Assembly (NCBI GenBank): GCA_009781725.1
Contig: WQVF01000017.1
Span: 1-55,997, forward strand
Length of the DNA stretch: 55,997 nt
Reading direction: 5' to 3'
Origin: Defluviitaleaceae bacterium
GTDB taxonomy: Bacteria > Bacillota > Clostridia > Lachnospirales > WQUN01
Positions within the stretch are counted from its first letter, which is position 1. The number at the start of each line of letters is the position of its first letter. Positions 42,608-51,243 of the stretch are shown here, in pieces. The notes beneath the pieces were generated by a model. The model made no database searches. It saw only the letters and a program-made list of their open reading frames with translations, and was not told the origin of the DNA. Made by a program: the position numbers and the translations under genes.

Positions 42608-43456
42608 TTGCTTAAGACTCCCTTACATGCAAAGGTTTTACGTGTGTTGGCTATCATACCAGTGCTGCTTTTAATTGTCATAGCACTGTATCCTATGTTT
42701 TGGATGGTGACAACTTCCTTTAAGACTTTAGAGGAATCTCTAATCTGGCCACCTGTCATATTTCCTGAACGATTTATTCTTGACAACTACATTCAAATAT
42801 TTCAGATAGCGAATTTCCATCGATATTTTTCTAACTCGGTGATATACGCTGTGATTGGCACCTTTCTATCAGTTCTGTTTGCAACAATGGCAGGATACGC
42901 GTTTGCGAAGATGCAATTTGCAGGTAAGCGTTTATTGTTTTTTGTCGTCCTTTCTGTTTTGATGATTCCTCATCAAGTTACATTGATACCGATATTCTTA
43001 ATAAATAGTTGGTTTGGTTGGGTTGATACCTACTTGGGGCTTATCATACCCGGTGTTGTCAACGCATTTGGCATATTCTTAATACGGCAGTTTGCAATGG
43101 GAATCCCAAATGACCTATTTGACGCAGCGAGGATTGATGGTGCACGAGAAGGCAGGATATTTGCGTCGATATTTTTACCGGTTGTAATTCCCCCCGTCAC
43201 CACCCTTGTTGTGCTTGAATTTATGCACAGATGGAATGATATGTTTTGGCCGCTGATTATTATAAATTCCGCCGAAAGAAGACCCTTGACTCTTGCCCTT
43301 ACCGTCTTATACAGATCTGAATGGGCAGGTGTTGTAAGATGGCCTCAAATGGCTGCGGCTATGACAATTGCGGCGTTGCCGGTACTAATTTTGTATGCGA
43401 TATTCCAAAAATATTTTACAAGTGGTCTAGTTGTTACATCTGGAATAAAAGGCTAA
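42608..43456 (+). CDS. ABC sugar transporter permease, MalG/UgpE type
   Basis: The 282-residue membrane protein has six helices and the EAA loop FDAARIDGAREGRIFASIFL. Its C-terminus, FQKYFTSGLVVTSGIKG, is the classic MalG-type ending. Translation probably starts at the TTG at 42608, one base after the previous stop, with GAGGATG about 11 nt upstream, so it is coupled to the first permease. Together with that permease it forms the channel for the lipoprotein-delivered sugar. Confidence 0.92.
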   Translation: MLKTPLHAKVLRVLAIIPVLLLIVIALYPMFWMVTTSFKTLEESLIWPPVIFPERFILDNYIQIFQIANFHRYFSNSVIYAVIGTFLSVLFATMAGYAFAKMQFAGKRLLFFVVLSVLMIPHQVTLIPIFLINSWFGWVDTYLGLIIPGVVNAFGIFLIRQFAMGIPNDLFDAARIDGAREGRIFASIFLPVVIPPVTTLVVLEFMHRWNDMFWPLIIINSAERRPLTLALTVLYRSEWAGVVRWPQMAAAMTIAALPVLILYAIFQKYFTSGLVVTSGIKG

Positions 43457-43513
43457 GCTCCAATGGATATGCACGAGTTAATATTATTGTAGTGTGAAAG
43501 AGAGGATATTAGT

Positions 43514-45421
43514 ATGCCAAATCATAATAAGCAGAATCTTCCGAATGTCGTGTCGTTGACAGGGGGCCTGTGGGGCAGAAGAACCAAGGATTCTGTGGTG
43601 CAGTGGGTGATGCGGGTCAGTGATGATTTGCTGCTCAATGGTTTTAAGCATCGTCCCGGTGTTCAAGCATGGATTGGAGAACACGCCGGAAAATTTTTGG
43701 ACGGGGCATTGTTGATAAACTTACTTTTAGATGATTGCGCATTATGGGACAAAATTGACTATATTGCCCAGGGAGTCATAGACAATCAGGAAGCAGACGG
43801 CTATATTGGGACATATCTTCCTGAAACACGATGGCTAAGGAATACAGGCGAGGGATGGGAAGATCCCAACTGTTCTTGGGATTTGTGGGTTTTTAAGTAC
43901 TGTGTTTTAGGTCTCCTCCATTATTATGAAATTCGTAAAGATGAAAAAGCCTTGGAAGCATCTCGTCGTGCTATCGATTTGTTGATAGAGGTGTTTGGTG
44001 AAAATGGTGAAAAAAATCTTAATCTAACCGATTCACATGGCGGGTTAGCATCCGGCTCCGTTCTTGAGGCTGTCATGAAGCTATACGGCTTTACAGGAGA
44101 GAAAAGATACTTGGACTTTGGTAAGCGTATTGTGAAGCATTATTGGGCCAGTGATACAGAAGGTACACCTTATTTGACAGAGAGGATAACCGACCCAGCA
44201 CAGTTGCGTAGTATCGGGAATGGTAAGTGCTACGAGATGATGAGTTGCTTTGTGGGGCTTTTAGAATATGCGTATTATTCTGGTGAAATGGAATACATTG
44301 AACAGGTTATTACAGTCAGAGATAATATTGCCCTCTATTATAAACAACTCAATGGATGTATGAGTATCCACGAAAAATGGGGGCGGCAATATATATTTAG
44401 CGAAAGGGATTTTCTTGAAAACTGTGTAGCGTTTGCCTGGATTCAACTAAACACACGTCTGTTTGAGATGACAGGGGACTCAAGATGTATAGGCTACATT
44501 GAAGAGACGGCATACAATCACATTCTGGTCTCTATGTGCCCCGAAGCCTCAGCTTGGGAAGTCTATACTACTCTGACAGGACCAAAGAACTATGTGTTCT
44601 GGAGTCAGATACCTGGTTCCGATCCGCTTTTTGGAGCGACGAAAGAACTGCCCCACAATGAGGCACCGATGACCTGCTGTCATACAAATGGGCAGCGGGT
44701 GCTGGGGCTGGTGCCACATTATGTATACTCAATGCAAGAGGATGTAATTTCTGTCAATATGCTGTTTGCAGCAGAAGCAATATTTGAACTGGGAAGTGGC
44801 AAAAAGGTCAAATTATCACAGCAGACGGATTTTCCACGTAGCGGTTGCTCTATCCTAACCATTACGGCGGATGAGCCTATAGCGATTCGCCTTCGGATGC
44901 CTTCATGGGCAACAACGATGCGCGTGGGTGGAAGAGTTTATTCAGCTGATGAGCCTATCGTGCTTGAAGCTCAGTCTGGAGAGACATGTTATAATATTGA
45001 TGTAGAAATGAAGCTTCGCTTACTGTCTCCAGGCTATGTAAATCGAGGCAAATATGGGATTGCCTATGGCCCACTACTACTTGCAATAGACAGTTGCCCC
45101 GATGGCTGGTGCTATGATGAAATCGTGTTAGCCATAAATAAGAAAGACATATTTGACAATGTAAAACTGGAAGAGGAAAACGGATGGCCGAAGCTGACCG
45201 TAGCGGCTTATCGCGTACCAGATGGTATAGGTGAGTTGAAGTGGTCTAATATACCGGACTCGCTGCCAAGGGCGGAAGTGTATCTTCGTCCTCTCATGTT
45301 TGCAGGCCTCACTGATAATCGAGCTTTCAGCCAGAGATATGAGGACAGTTCATTATCATACCACAGAAAACAAGATACAGCGGAATATCGGGTTTTGTAC
45401 CCGTGCTTCTTCCTATATTGA
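43514..45421 (+). CDS. GH127-type beta-L-arabinofuranosidase-like enzyme
   Basis: The 635-residue protein is of the former DUF1680 family. The N-terminal alpha/alpha barrel (about 1-420) carries the zinc/nucleophile set seen in HypBA1-type enzymes: Glu302 and Cys304 in FLENCVAFAW, then Cys388 and Cys389 in MTCCHTNGQR. One of these cysteines acts as the unusual thiolate nucleophile. Beta-sandwich domains follow (about 421-635). There is no signal peptide, so it acts on arabinosides brought in by the ABC importer just upstream. Related family members act on other furanosides, so substrate is inferred. GAGAGGA lies before the ATG. It is followed by the remnant of another glycosidase-like gene. 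Confidence 0.88.
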   Translation: MPNHNKQNLPNVVSLTGGLWGRRTKDSVVQWVMRVSDDLLLNGFKHRPGVQAWIGEHAGKFLDGALLINLLLDDCALWDKIDYIAQGVIDNQEADGYIGTYLPETRWLRNTGEGWEDPNCSWDLWVFKYCVLGLLHYYEIRKDEKALEASRRAIDLLIEVFGENGEKNLNLTDSHGGLASGSVLEAVMKLYGFTGEKRYLDFGKRIVKHYWASDTEGTPYLTERITDPAQLRSIGNGKCYEMMSCFVGLLEYAYYSGEMEYIEQVITVRDNIALYYKQLNGCMSIHEKWGRQYIFSERDFLENCVAFAWIQLNTRLFEMTGDSRCIGYIEETAYNHILVSMCPEASAWEVYTTLTGPKNYVFWSQIPGSDPLFGATKELPHNEAPMTCCHTNGQRVLGLVPHYVYSMQEDVISVNMLFAAEAIFELGSGKKVKLSQQTDFPRSGCSILTITADEPIAIRLRMPSWATTMRVGGRVYSADEPIVLEAQSGETCYNIDVEMKLRLLSPGYVNRGKYGIAYGPLLLAIDSCPDGWCYDEIVLAINKKDIFDNVKLEEENGWPKLTVAAYRVPDGIGELKWSNIPDSLPRAEVYLRPLMFAGLTDNRAFSQRYEDSSLSYHRKQDTAEYRVLYPCFFLY

Positions 45422-45446
45422 TGCACACTCAAACCAACCCCCACTT

Positions 45447-45557
45447 ATAACGGTCAGCAGTTAGAATGAGTGGACAGAAGCGAGCTATTTGCAACCGGAT
45501 GATTTATATGGGTATGGATATTTAGAGGCATTGAAGCAGGTTTTTGTTGGCGGATGA
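45447..45557 (+). pseudogene. C-terminal remnant of a GH99-like (WbsX-type) gene
   Basis: The frame reads ITVSS, a TAG, then NEWTEASYLQPDDLYGYGYL and EALKQVFVGG before TGA. This matches the C-terminal end of GH99-like/WbsX domain proteins (consensus like INxWNEWTEGxYLxPD then YLEAIK). In that consensus a Trp precedes NEW, so the TAG at 45462-45464 looks like a TGG-to-TAG nonsense change. Everything upstream is gone; GH127 coding sequence ends 25 bp before. It marks a lost enzyme of the same operon. Confidence 0.65.
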
Positions 45558-45654
45558 TAAGAGTCCATGCATATGGACAAATAAACCAGGGCATTTCGGC
45601 AGGTTGCAAGTGTATAATTATTTAGATAATAGGATGATTCAAGGGGATGTAGTT

Positions 45655-46665
45655 ATGACCGGACGCGAACATTTCAACAAAATAATGTCCCGCACCAGCA
45701 ATCAAAGCGGTTTTTGGCATGGTGCGCCCTTTGGAGAAAATGTGGATTGTATGTACGACTACTTTGGAACCGAGCCTAATCACAATGCCCTGGGGACTGC
45801 CTTAGGGGATTGCTGTCACTGGGTAATGCCCGAGGCGCATGGGATGTGGCAGCATATGGAGGGTGTGCAAATGTTTAACTCCCTTCATAACGAGGGCGGG
45901 GTTTTTGCGGAATGTGAGGATGTCCGAGACGTGGAACGCTTCCCATGGCCGGATGTTAAGTACTGCGATTTCACTGAGTCTGAGAAGGCCGTTGACGAGA
46001 CCATCAGGCAGGGTAAGGCCGTGTTGTCTGGTACATGGGCCTGCTTTTTTCATAATGTTGCGGATTTTTTCGGTATGGAAAATTATTTTATTAAGATGTA
46101 CACAGACCCGGCTGTTGTTGAGGCAGTTACAGAGCGGGTTGTGGATTTCTATTTGCAGATAAATGAGAAATGGTTTGATATCATCGGTGACCGCATGGAT
46201 GCCATTTTCTTTGGCAATGATTTTGGCAGCCAGTTGGACTTGCTTATTTCCCCAGATATGTTTGATAAATTTGTGTTGCCTTATTTTAAGAAAATCACAT
46301 CCCAGGCCAAGACCCGAGGCTATAAAGTAATGCTCCATTCCTGTGGGGCCATAGAAAGCGTAATTCCACGGCTTATTGATGCCGGTGTAGACGGCCTTCA
46401 TCCCATCCAAGCCAAGGCCCGCAATATGGAAGCGGCTACTCTAGCTCGCAAATATGGCAAAGACATTGTATTTATGGGTGGGGTTGACACCCAGGATTTA
46501 CTGCCCTTTGGTACCCCACAGCAGGTCAATGACGAAGTCATGCGCCTTAGAGAGCTACTCGGCCCCAATTTTATTGTCTCCCCAAGCCATGAAGCGATGC
46601 CCAATACCCCGCCGCGGAATATGGAGGCTATGGCACGAGCCGCCGCAAAGGGGCTGTCTCGTTAA
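45655..46665 (+). CDS. Uroporphyrinogen decarboxylase-family protein (methyltransferase-like)
   Basis: The 336-residue TIM-barrel protein of the UroD/MtaA superfamily has the diagnostic VMLHSCGAIESVIPRLIDAG with the zinc-type His-x-Cys, GLHPIQAKA, and VFMGGVDTQDLLPFGTPQQV near the C-terminus. It lacks the N-terminal features of the haem enzyme HemE and no haem genes are near, so it is more likely a cobamide methyltransferase-like or unassigned member. The ATG at 45655 lies behind AAGGGGAT; the open frame extends upstream to 45544 without homology or a ribosome site. It is the last gene of the arabinoside operon. Its link to sugar use is unexplained. Confidence 0.75.
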   Translation: MTGREHFNKIMSRTSNQSGFWHGAPFGENVDCMYDYFGTEPNHNALGTALGDCCHWVMPEAHGMWQHMEGVQMFNSLHNEGGVFAECEDVRDVERFPWPDVKYCDFTESEKAVDETIRQGKAVLSGTWACFFHNVADFFGMENYFIKMYTDPAVVEAVTERVVDFYLQINEKWFDIIGDRMDAIFFGNDFGSQLDLLISPDMFDKFVLPYFKKITSQAKTRGYKVMLHSCGAIESVIPRLIDAGVDGLHPIQAKARNMEAATLARKYGKDIVFMGGVDTQDLLPFGTPQQVNDEVMRLRELLGPNFIVSPSHEAMPNTPPRNMEAMARAAAKGLSR

Positions 46666-46681
46666 GGAGTAAATCCCGTCA

Positions 46682-46728
46682 AAAAACAAAGCGCGTATCC
46701 CTGGGCAAGGGGTACGCGCTTTGTTTTT
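46682..46728 (+). terminator. Terminator of the arabinoside operon
   Basis: AAACAAAGCGCGTATCCC faces GGGGTACGCGCTTTGTTTTT with a short loop, giving an 18-bp near-perfect stem with A and T flanks, so it can work on both strands. It begins about 17 bp after the UroD stop. Confidence 0.9.
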
Positions 46729-46813
46729 GTTCTGCGGCTTTGCCGCATCTATGCGATTAGGAGAATTGAAAAATGAAGAGAATTTAATAAAGATATGGAT
46801 AGGGGTAATATCT

Positions 46814-47890
46814 TTAATCTTCCTCTTGGTCTTCTTCTTGCTCTGCCCTCCTTTCGTCTGTGTCATTATATCTTTCTTCCTCGCGGACAAACTCACGTCC
46901 CTCTCCCTCCTCAAACTCAATGGGGATGAAGTCGTTATTAAATGTGGAAAGAGAGGTTAATACGCGACTAGGCATTTCGAATGCAATAATTGCTTCGCGA
47001 CCGGTTTCATCTATAGCGAGGAATGATGCAGAGACTACCCGGTCGAAATTACTGTTACCAACATATATTAATGTAGCAAATGCGCTCTCAAACGCCACAT
47101 CTACAACGGTTGTTGTATGAAAGTGTTTTTGGGCATATGCAAGTGCCATGGGACTGAGCTCTTCTATCTCTTGGGGGGTGACATTAGCCTCAAAAGCGGC
47201 CCCCCAGTCACCTCCCCATTCCCTCTCTATATATTCATCCATAACTGTATGGTCAGAAGGTTGGTTTTCCATTATCATCAGCGTTGTTGGTGTAGTCTGC
47301 CTGATATCAATTCTTTTTCCAGTGATAGCGTCTATAGTGAAATAAAAGTGGGCGAGAGTATACCTTTGCTCAAGAAATGAATCCATTAAATCGGCATTTA
47401 TATCATCCGGATCCTCACCGGCATTATATCTGGCCATAAACTCATCGTTTAACTCGTTAAGGCGAGCTCTTTGCTCCAAGGTGTTTCTTCTGCTAAAAGA
47501 GACAGCACCACTCCATAAAGATCTATTCAGATGCTCCCAGTCAGAAAACTCTAGTTCTACATACATACCGTCAATGCTTTCGCCGAAAATATCCATGATG
47601 TATCTGGCACCGACTTGGGCGGCCTCCTCCTTGGATAGTGCCGACGAGCTTATTTGGGTGCCGTCGAAAGTAGTGTTGATGAGATTCAAGTTCTGAGCTT
47701 GGACAGGATTGTGAGTTGGATGCTCTTCCCGTACAGGTGCTTCCCCTGTGGGGGAATCCTGGGTTCTTACATTTTCATTTGATGCGGGTTGATAGGTGTT
47801 GTCTTCACTATTACAGCCGCTAAGTAACCCGATTGATGCAACTATTGCTATTGCAGTCATTAGGTACTTCTTGGGCTTAGGATATCTCAT
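46814..47890 (-). CDS. Predicted lipoprotein of unknown function
   Basis: The protein of about 358 residues has a lipoprotein signal (KKYLMTAIAIVASIGLLSGC). An unstructured polar linker (about 25-75) is followed by a soluble body with two copies of a helix-strand pattern (KEEAAQVGARYIMDIFG and IEELSPMALAYAQKHF), suggestive of a PepSY-like or dimeric fold. It ends in a very acidic tail (TDERRAEQEEDQEED). I do not recognise the family. The second of two nearby ATGs (47890) is preferred since AAGGGA lies 9 nt upstream; the first (47896) is only 3 nt from it. It is single, with its promoter region shared with the PadR operon. Confidence 0.65.
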   Translation of the reverse strand: MRYPKPKKYLMTAIAIVASIGLLSGCNSEDNTYQPASNENVRTQDSPTGEAPVREEHPTHNPVQAQNLNLINTTFDGTQISSSALSKEEAAQVGARYIMDIFGESIDGMYVELEFSDWEHLNRSLWSGAVSFSRRNTLEQRARLNELNDEFMARYNAGEDPDDINADLMDSFLEQRYTLAHFYFTIDAITGKRIDIRQTTPTTLMIMENQPSDHTVMDEYIEREWGGDWGAAFEANVTPQEIEELSPMALAYAQKHFHTTTVVDVAFESAFATLIYVGNSNFDRVVSASFLAIDETGREAIIAFEMPSRVLTSLSTFNNDFIPIEFEEGEGREFVREEERYNDTDERRAEQEEDQEED

Positions 47891-48002
47891 TCGCATGTTC
47901 CCTTCGCTTAAGTTTTTGTGGGCCTCACAGTGGAAATAATAAGGGGACAATATTTTGAAGTTATTATGCCAATGTCACGGAGTTGTAAATGTTTTCTGCC
48001 CT

Positions 48003-48080
48003 GTCATTGCGAGGAGCAAAGCGACGAAGCAATCCAGTATTTGCGCAGGCTCTGGATTGCTTCGCTCTGCTCGCAATGAC
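48003..48080. repeat. GTCATTGCGAG palindrome, copy 2
   Basis: It begins GTCATTGCGAGGAGC, has AAGCAATCCAG facing CTGGATTGCTT, and ends GCAATGAC. It lies between the divergent lipoprotein and padR genes, about 70 bp before the padR promoter. Confidence 0.85.
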
Positions 48081-48151
48081 AGGTTGGAGTACTCTGTCCA
48101 CAAGCTGGATTTCTAATGTTTTCATTGTTGAAAAAAAATTTAGAAAAGGGG

Positions 48152-48193
48152 TTGACAGGGATAATTCTGTGCTGTATATTACTATACATCACA
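48152..48193 (+). promoter_or_regulatory. padR promoter with overlapping dyad operator
   Basis: TTGACA (48152-48157), 17 bp, and TATATT (48175-48180) form a near-consensus promoter. An inverted repeat with 11-bp arms, TGTGCTGTATA (48168-48178) and TATACATCACA (48183-48193), separated by TTAC, covers the -10 box with one mismatch. It fits a PadR dimer site and predicts autorepression. Confidence 0.75.
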
Positions 48194-48254
48194 CAGTAAT
48201 CAATGACGCAACATAACGCGTTCCACAAAGTAATGTATCGAAGGAGGAACTAAA

Positions 48255-48623
48255 TTGAATGAAGCAATCAACCCATCTGCCCTTATTAGCGGCCATATCG
48301 ACATTATCCTGTTGAAAATCATCTCTTTGGAAGATGGCTATGGCTACAGCATAAGTAAAACGATTTCGCAAATCACCAACGACACCTGCGAAATCAAAGA
48401 GGCTACACTATACTCCGGCTTGCGCCGCCTAGAAGCAGAAAAACTAATCGCCTCATATTGGGGAGACGAAAGCCAGGGCGGGCGAAGAAAATACTACACC
48501 CTAACACAAACAGGGGTAGATAGCCTGATGGAAAGCAAAATCAAATGGGAAATGACAAAAAAAATAATGGACAAAATCTTAGCATGGGAGGCTAACTATT
48601 ATGATGAATCTCGAAAAAACTAA
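48255..48623 (+). CDS. PadR-family transcriptional regulator
   Basis: The 122-residue protein has the PadR winged helix: GHIDIILLKIISLEDGYGYS, KEATLYSGLRRLEAEKLIAS and GGRRKYYTLTQTG. A short C-terminal helix (about 95-122) provides the dimer interface, as in subfamily 2 PadR proteins. It starts with TTG, 7 nt after AAGGAGG; there is no nearby ATG that keeps the conserved N-terminus. It heads an operon with a small ORF and a DUF1700-like membrane protein, a common pairing in which PadR represses envelope or transporter genes in response to small molecules. Confidence 0.9.
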   Translation: MNEAINPSALISGHIDIILLKIISLEDGYGYSISKTISQITNDTCEIKEATLYSGLRRLEAEKLIASYWGDESQGGRRKYYTLTQTGVDSLMESKIKWEMTKKIMDKILAWEANYYDESRKN

Positions 48624-48831
48624 TCTCACACCAGTAACAGCGTCGGCAATGAACAGGGCAGAAAGCAGGAACTACTACACATTAGCACAAGTGCAAAACG
48701 CCAATCTGCCAGAATGCATGGTAGAAAGGTATAGCCTATCAAAAACCGTCAAGAACCTGACACGGAAGATAAAGAAACTAGGGGGAAGGAGAGATAACTG
48801 TGAAAGACAAACACATATCCAAGTTTGTTAA
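48601..48831 (+). CDS. Small basic protein, 76 residues, unknown
   Basis: This frame overlaps the padR end (23 bp) and the start of the next gene (32 bp), which suggests translational coupling. A GGGAGGC site lies about 9 nt upstream of the ATG. The protein is basic, without a membrane helix, and shows a possible amphipathic helix (SLSKTVKNLTRKIKKLGG). I find no family. It may be a genuine small operon member, or the space may only carry the ribosome site of the next gene. Confidence 0.45.
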   Translation: MMNLEKTNLTPVTASAMNRAESRNYYTLAQVQNANLPECMVERYSLSKTVKNLTRKIKKLGGRRDNCERQTHIQVC

Positions 48832-49534
48832 TGATTTATTTTACGATGTAGTTGAAAGCGATAGTGCTCGTGAGCAAAAGGAAGAATTGCGCATCCATTT
48901 AACGGAGCGGGTCAATGACTATATGGCCGCAGGTCTATCCTTTGACGAAGCTTTTGAAGCGGCAAAAGATGGATTAGGAGACCCAGAAGAGCTGATAAGC
49001 GGCTTTGAACGGAGACGTACCATTGTTGTGGATGAATTGGAAAAGGATTATGGTCTTCATATTCAAGTGCGTTTTAAAAGGTTTTTTGCAAAACTTGTTG
49101 CCCTTTCTCCATTTGTATATCTTATAGTTGGGCTGACACAAAATAGCTGGCAGCCTGAATGGTGGACATGGGGCTGGTGGACATGGGGCTGGGTTATTAT
49201 CCCGATAATGGCAATACTGAGCTCTGGGATTGGACTTAATAAGATACCGTCAATTTCTCCTTTTATTTATATACTCCTTGGGGTTTTCCTGGGCTGGTGG
49301 GCATGGGGATGGCTGGTAATCCCTATTGCTTCGATTCTTTTTTCAGTCAATATAGCAAAAAAGAAGAAAAAGAAGAAAAAGAAGAAGCTCATTGCCGCAG
49401 TCATGGAGTTCGAAAAAAATGGCAAGACAATAAAAATCGACAACATTGCAGGAACTGTGGAGGTCATGGAAGACGGTGAAGTAATAAAAGTCGGTAAAAT
49501 CCCAGGGGTTACGGAAGTGGATTACGGTAACTAA
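48800..49534 (+). CDS. DUF1700-like membrane protein with Trp-rich helices and poly-Lys run
   Basis: The 244-residue protein starts at a GTG behind AAGGAGAG. The N-terminal part (about 1-75) is the helical permease-prefix/DUF1700-type domain (FVNDLFYDVVESD then SFDEAFEAAKDGLGDPEELI) often encoded after PadR genes. Four membrane segments follow, with unusual Trp-Gly patches (WWTWGWWTWGW and GWWAWGW). A run of ten lysines leads into a short beta-rich C-terminal part (VEVMEDGEVIKVGKIPG). The protein is probably an envelope component controlled by the PadR upstream. The last 26 bp overlap the convergent pcp gene. Confidence 0.7.
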   Translation: MKDKHISKFVNDLFYDVVESDSAREQKEELRIHLTERVNDYMAAGLSFDEAFEAAKDGLGDPEELISGFERRRTIVVDELEKDYGLHIQVRFKRFFAKLVALSPFVYLIVGLTQNSWQPEWWTWGWWTWGWVIIPIMAILSSGIGLNKIPSISPFIYILLGVFLGWWAWGWLVIPIASILFSVNIAKKKKKKKKKKLIAAVMEFEKNGKTIKIDNIAGTVEVMEDGEVIKVGKIPGVTEVDYGN

Positions 49535-50138
49535 AGCTAACGACTGCCGTGACTATCACTTCAAGCCCTTGGACAACAGTTTCTTTGGACATAGACGGCA
49601 TCTTAGGTTTGTTCAAGGTCTGCTTTGGGGCGAAAGGAATATGCACAAAGCCTGCCTTGAGCATGGGCAAATATTTTGCGGCATAATGCAATGCCCCATA
49701 TGAAACATGATTGCATACAAAAGTCCCCGCCGAGTCAGAAATGGCTGCGGGGATTTCGTTTTTATGCAGTGCTTTAATGATGTCTTTGATTGGCAAAGTT
49801 GAAAAATATGCTACCGGGCCGCCTTCCACTATGGGGGTGTCTGAGTGGCGTTTGCCCTCATTATCGGGGATGGTTGCGTCGTCTATATTGATGGCAACTC
49901 GCTCCAGGGTTACATTCGGCCTGCCCCCTGCCTGGCCTACCATAATAAGAATATCCGGGCATTCCGACTCAAGTGCGGAGATTACGGTGTCGATACTTTT
50001 GATGTAAACAGTGGGCAGCTCCAGTTTAATGATTTTTATGCCATCGATTTCATTGGGTAGGGCCATAACCGCTTCCAATGCCGGATTAATTGTCTCGCCG
50101 CCAAATGGATCAAAGGCTGTTATCAGTGCTTTTTTCAT
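49509..50138 (-). CDS. pcp: Pyroglutamyl-peptidase I
   Basis: The 209-residue cysteine peptidase of family C15 has the start LITAFDPFGGETINPA. The catalytic triad is Glu79 in NVTLERVAIN, Cys142 in AGTFVCNHVSY and His166 in GFVHIPFAP, close to the family numbering. It removes N-terminal pyroglutamate from peptides in the cytoplasm. The ATG at 50138 lies behind AGAGAGGA and gives the conserved N-terminus; an upstream in-frame ATG is inside the neighbouring gene. It overlaps that gene by 29 bp on the same strand and the DUF1700-like gene by 26 bp tail to tail. Confidence 0.93.
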   Translation of the reverse strand: MKKALITAFDPFGGETINPALEAVMALPNEIDGIKIIKLELPTVYIKSIDTVISALESECPDILIMVGQAGGRPNVTLERVAINIDDATIPDNEGKRHSDTPIVEGGPVAYFSTLPIKDIIKALHKNEIPAAISDSAGTFVCNHVSYGALHYAAKYLPMLKAGFVHIPFAPKQTLNKPKMPSMSKETVVQGLEVIVTAVVSFSYRNPLP

Positions 50139-51003
50139 TTTCGCTGTCCTCTCTTTCTTCTTGGGGGGCGACACCAAGAAGTGCATACCCCTCCCGGCAA
50201 ACTATTTGGCAATATCCATCTAAAGTGGACATATCTCTGATGATAAACCGCCCTTTAATAAACTTTACTATATCGTCTAAACCCCCATCTTCTCTCTTAT
50301 TCTTCTCAAAAACACAGGGCACAAGCACCCATTGGAATTGGCTGTGCTGGGTCGCAAGCAAGTATGGTTGCCCGTCTATATCCACGGTCATGGTATCTTT
50401 GTCACCGTATATTTTTGCCAGTACACATACAGCAAAAAGTACTCCTATAAGTATCCGGTAAATTATCAATAAAATTGACGCGGCTCTATACAAGACATAG
50501 AAAAATGAGTTCCCGATAAATTCGTAATCCACAATCATGCTGCGATTTACATATCCCACATATAAGAAAAGACATGCAACTATCAAAGAAAAAGCAGCGA
50601 TGCCATTCGCCTTCTCTGACAGCCCGATTTGTATTTCCGAATAGTTTCCTGCTTTATGGTAGTGTTTAAAATATGCTTTGCCTTTAAGGAGCATTATACT
50701 GGCAAAACAGGATATAAAGGCTATTGCTAGTGCGGCAAACATATTTATGTCCAGGTTTGTTATAAAACCAGGTAAGAATCGCCCAAATCCAAAGGCAGAG
50801 ATAAGAATAACCCATAAATCCAAGCTGTCTGGTAGGCTGGCTTGGCTGACCATCTTGAGTGGAATGCCGTATTTTTTTGCTTGAAAATATCGGGCAACAT
50901 TGACCAATAGCAAGCTTGCAGCGGTTACAAGTGTAATGGCAAGAGTTATGCTAGTGGCGATATTGCCGGTCATGTCTAAAAAAATATTGATGTATTCCTG
51001 CAT
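50110..51003 (-). CDS. Membrane protein of unknown function
   Basis: The 297-residue protein has about six membrane helices, including ITLAITLVTAASLLLVNVA, DLWVILISAFGFGRFLPGF and ILLIIYRILIGVLFAVCVLA. A C-terminal cytoplasmic or outer domain follows (about 205-297), with DIDGQPYLLATQHSQFQWVL, an acidic EEREDSENE tail and a patch of charged residues. I do not recognise a family. TAGGAGC precedes the ATG. The pcp start lies within its end, so the two genes are probably cotranscribed. No enzyme motif is visible. Confidence 0.65.
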   Translation of the reverse strand: MQEYINIFLDMTGNIATSITLAITLVTAASLLLVNVARYFQAKKYGIPLKMVSQASLPDSLDLWVILISAFGFGRFLPGFITNLDINMFAALAIAFISCFASIMLLKGKAYFKHYHKAGNYSEIQIGLSEKANGIAAFSLIVACLFLYVGYVNRSMIVDYEFIGNSFFYVLYRAASILLIIYRILIGVLFAVCVLAKIYGDKDTMTVDIDGQPYLLATQHSQFQWVLVPCVFEKNKREDGGLDDIVKFIKGRFIIRDMSTLDGYCQIVCREGYALLGVAPQEEREDSENEKSTDNSL

Positions 51004-51243
51004 TTGTGGCTCCTATCCGCCTATTATAGTGATTTAAATGCCGCGCTTTCTAAAATGCGATTCTTGCTTTTGTTTTTGATACGAAAGATGAGTAGCGTTA
51101 TTTTCGTATTATCGTGTTACTTTTCCGGTTTTTCCATTATCATCAAAACCGAGTTTTGCCATAAATAAAAGTTTCTTTATGAGATTTTCACACAGAATTA
51201 CAGTATAATCAAGCTTAACAATAACAGGAAGGGATTGATAGTC

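Noticed and set aside
45544..45654. Longer N-terminus for the UroD-family protein
   Set aside because: The extra 37 residues show no family similarity and overlap the GH99-like remnant; a good site precedes the ATG at 45655.
46721..46960. Open frame with a hydrophobic stretch opposite the lipoprotein gene
   Set aside because: It is antisense to the lipoprotein end and starts inside the terminator, with no ribosome site.
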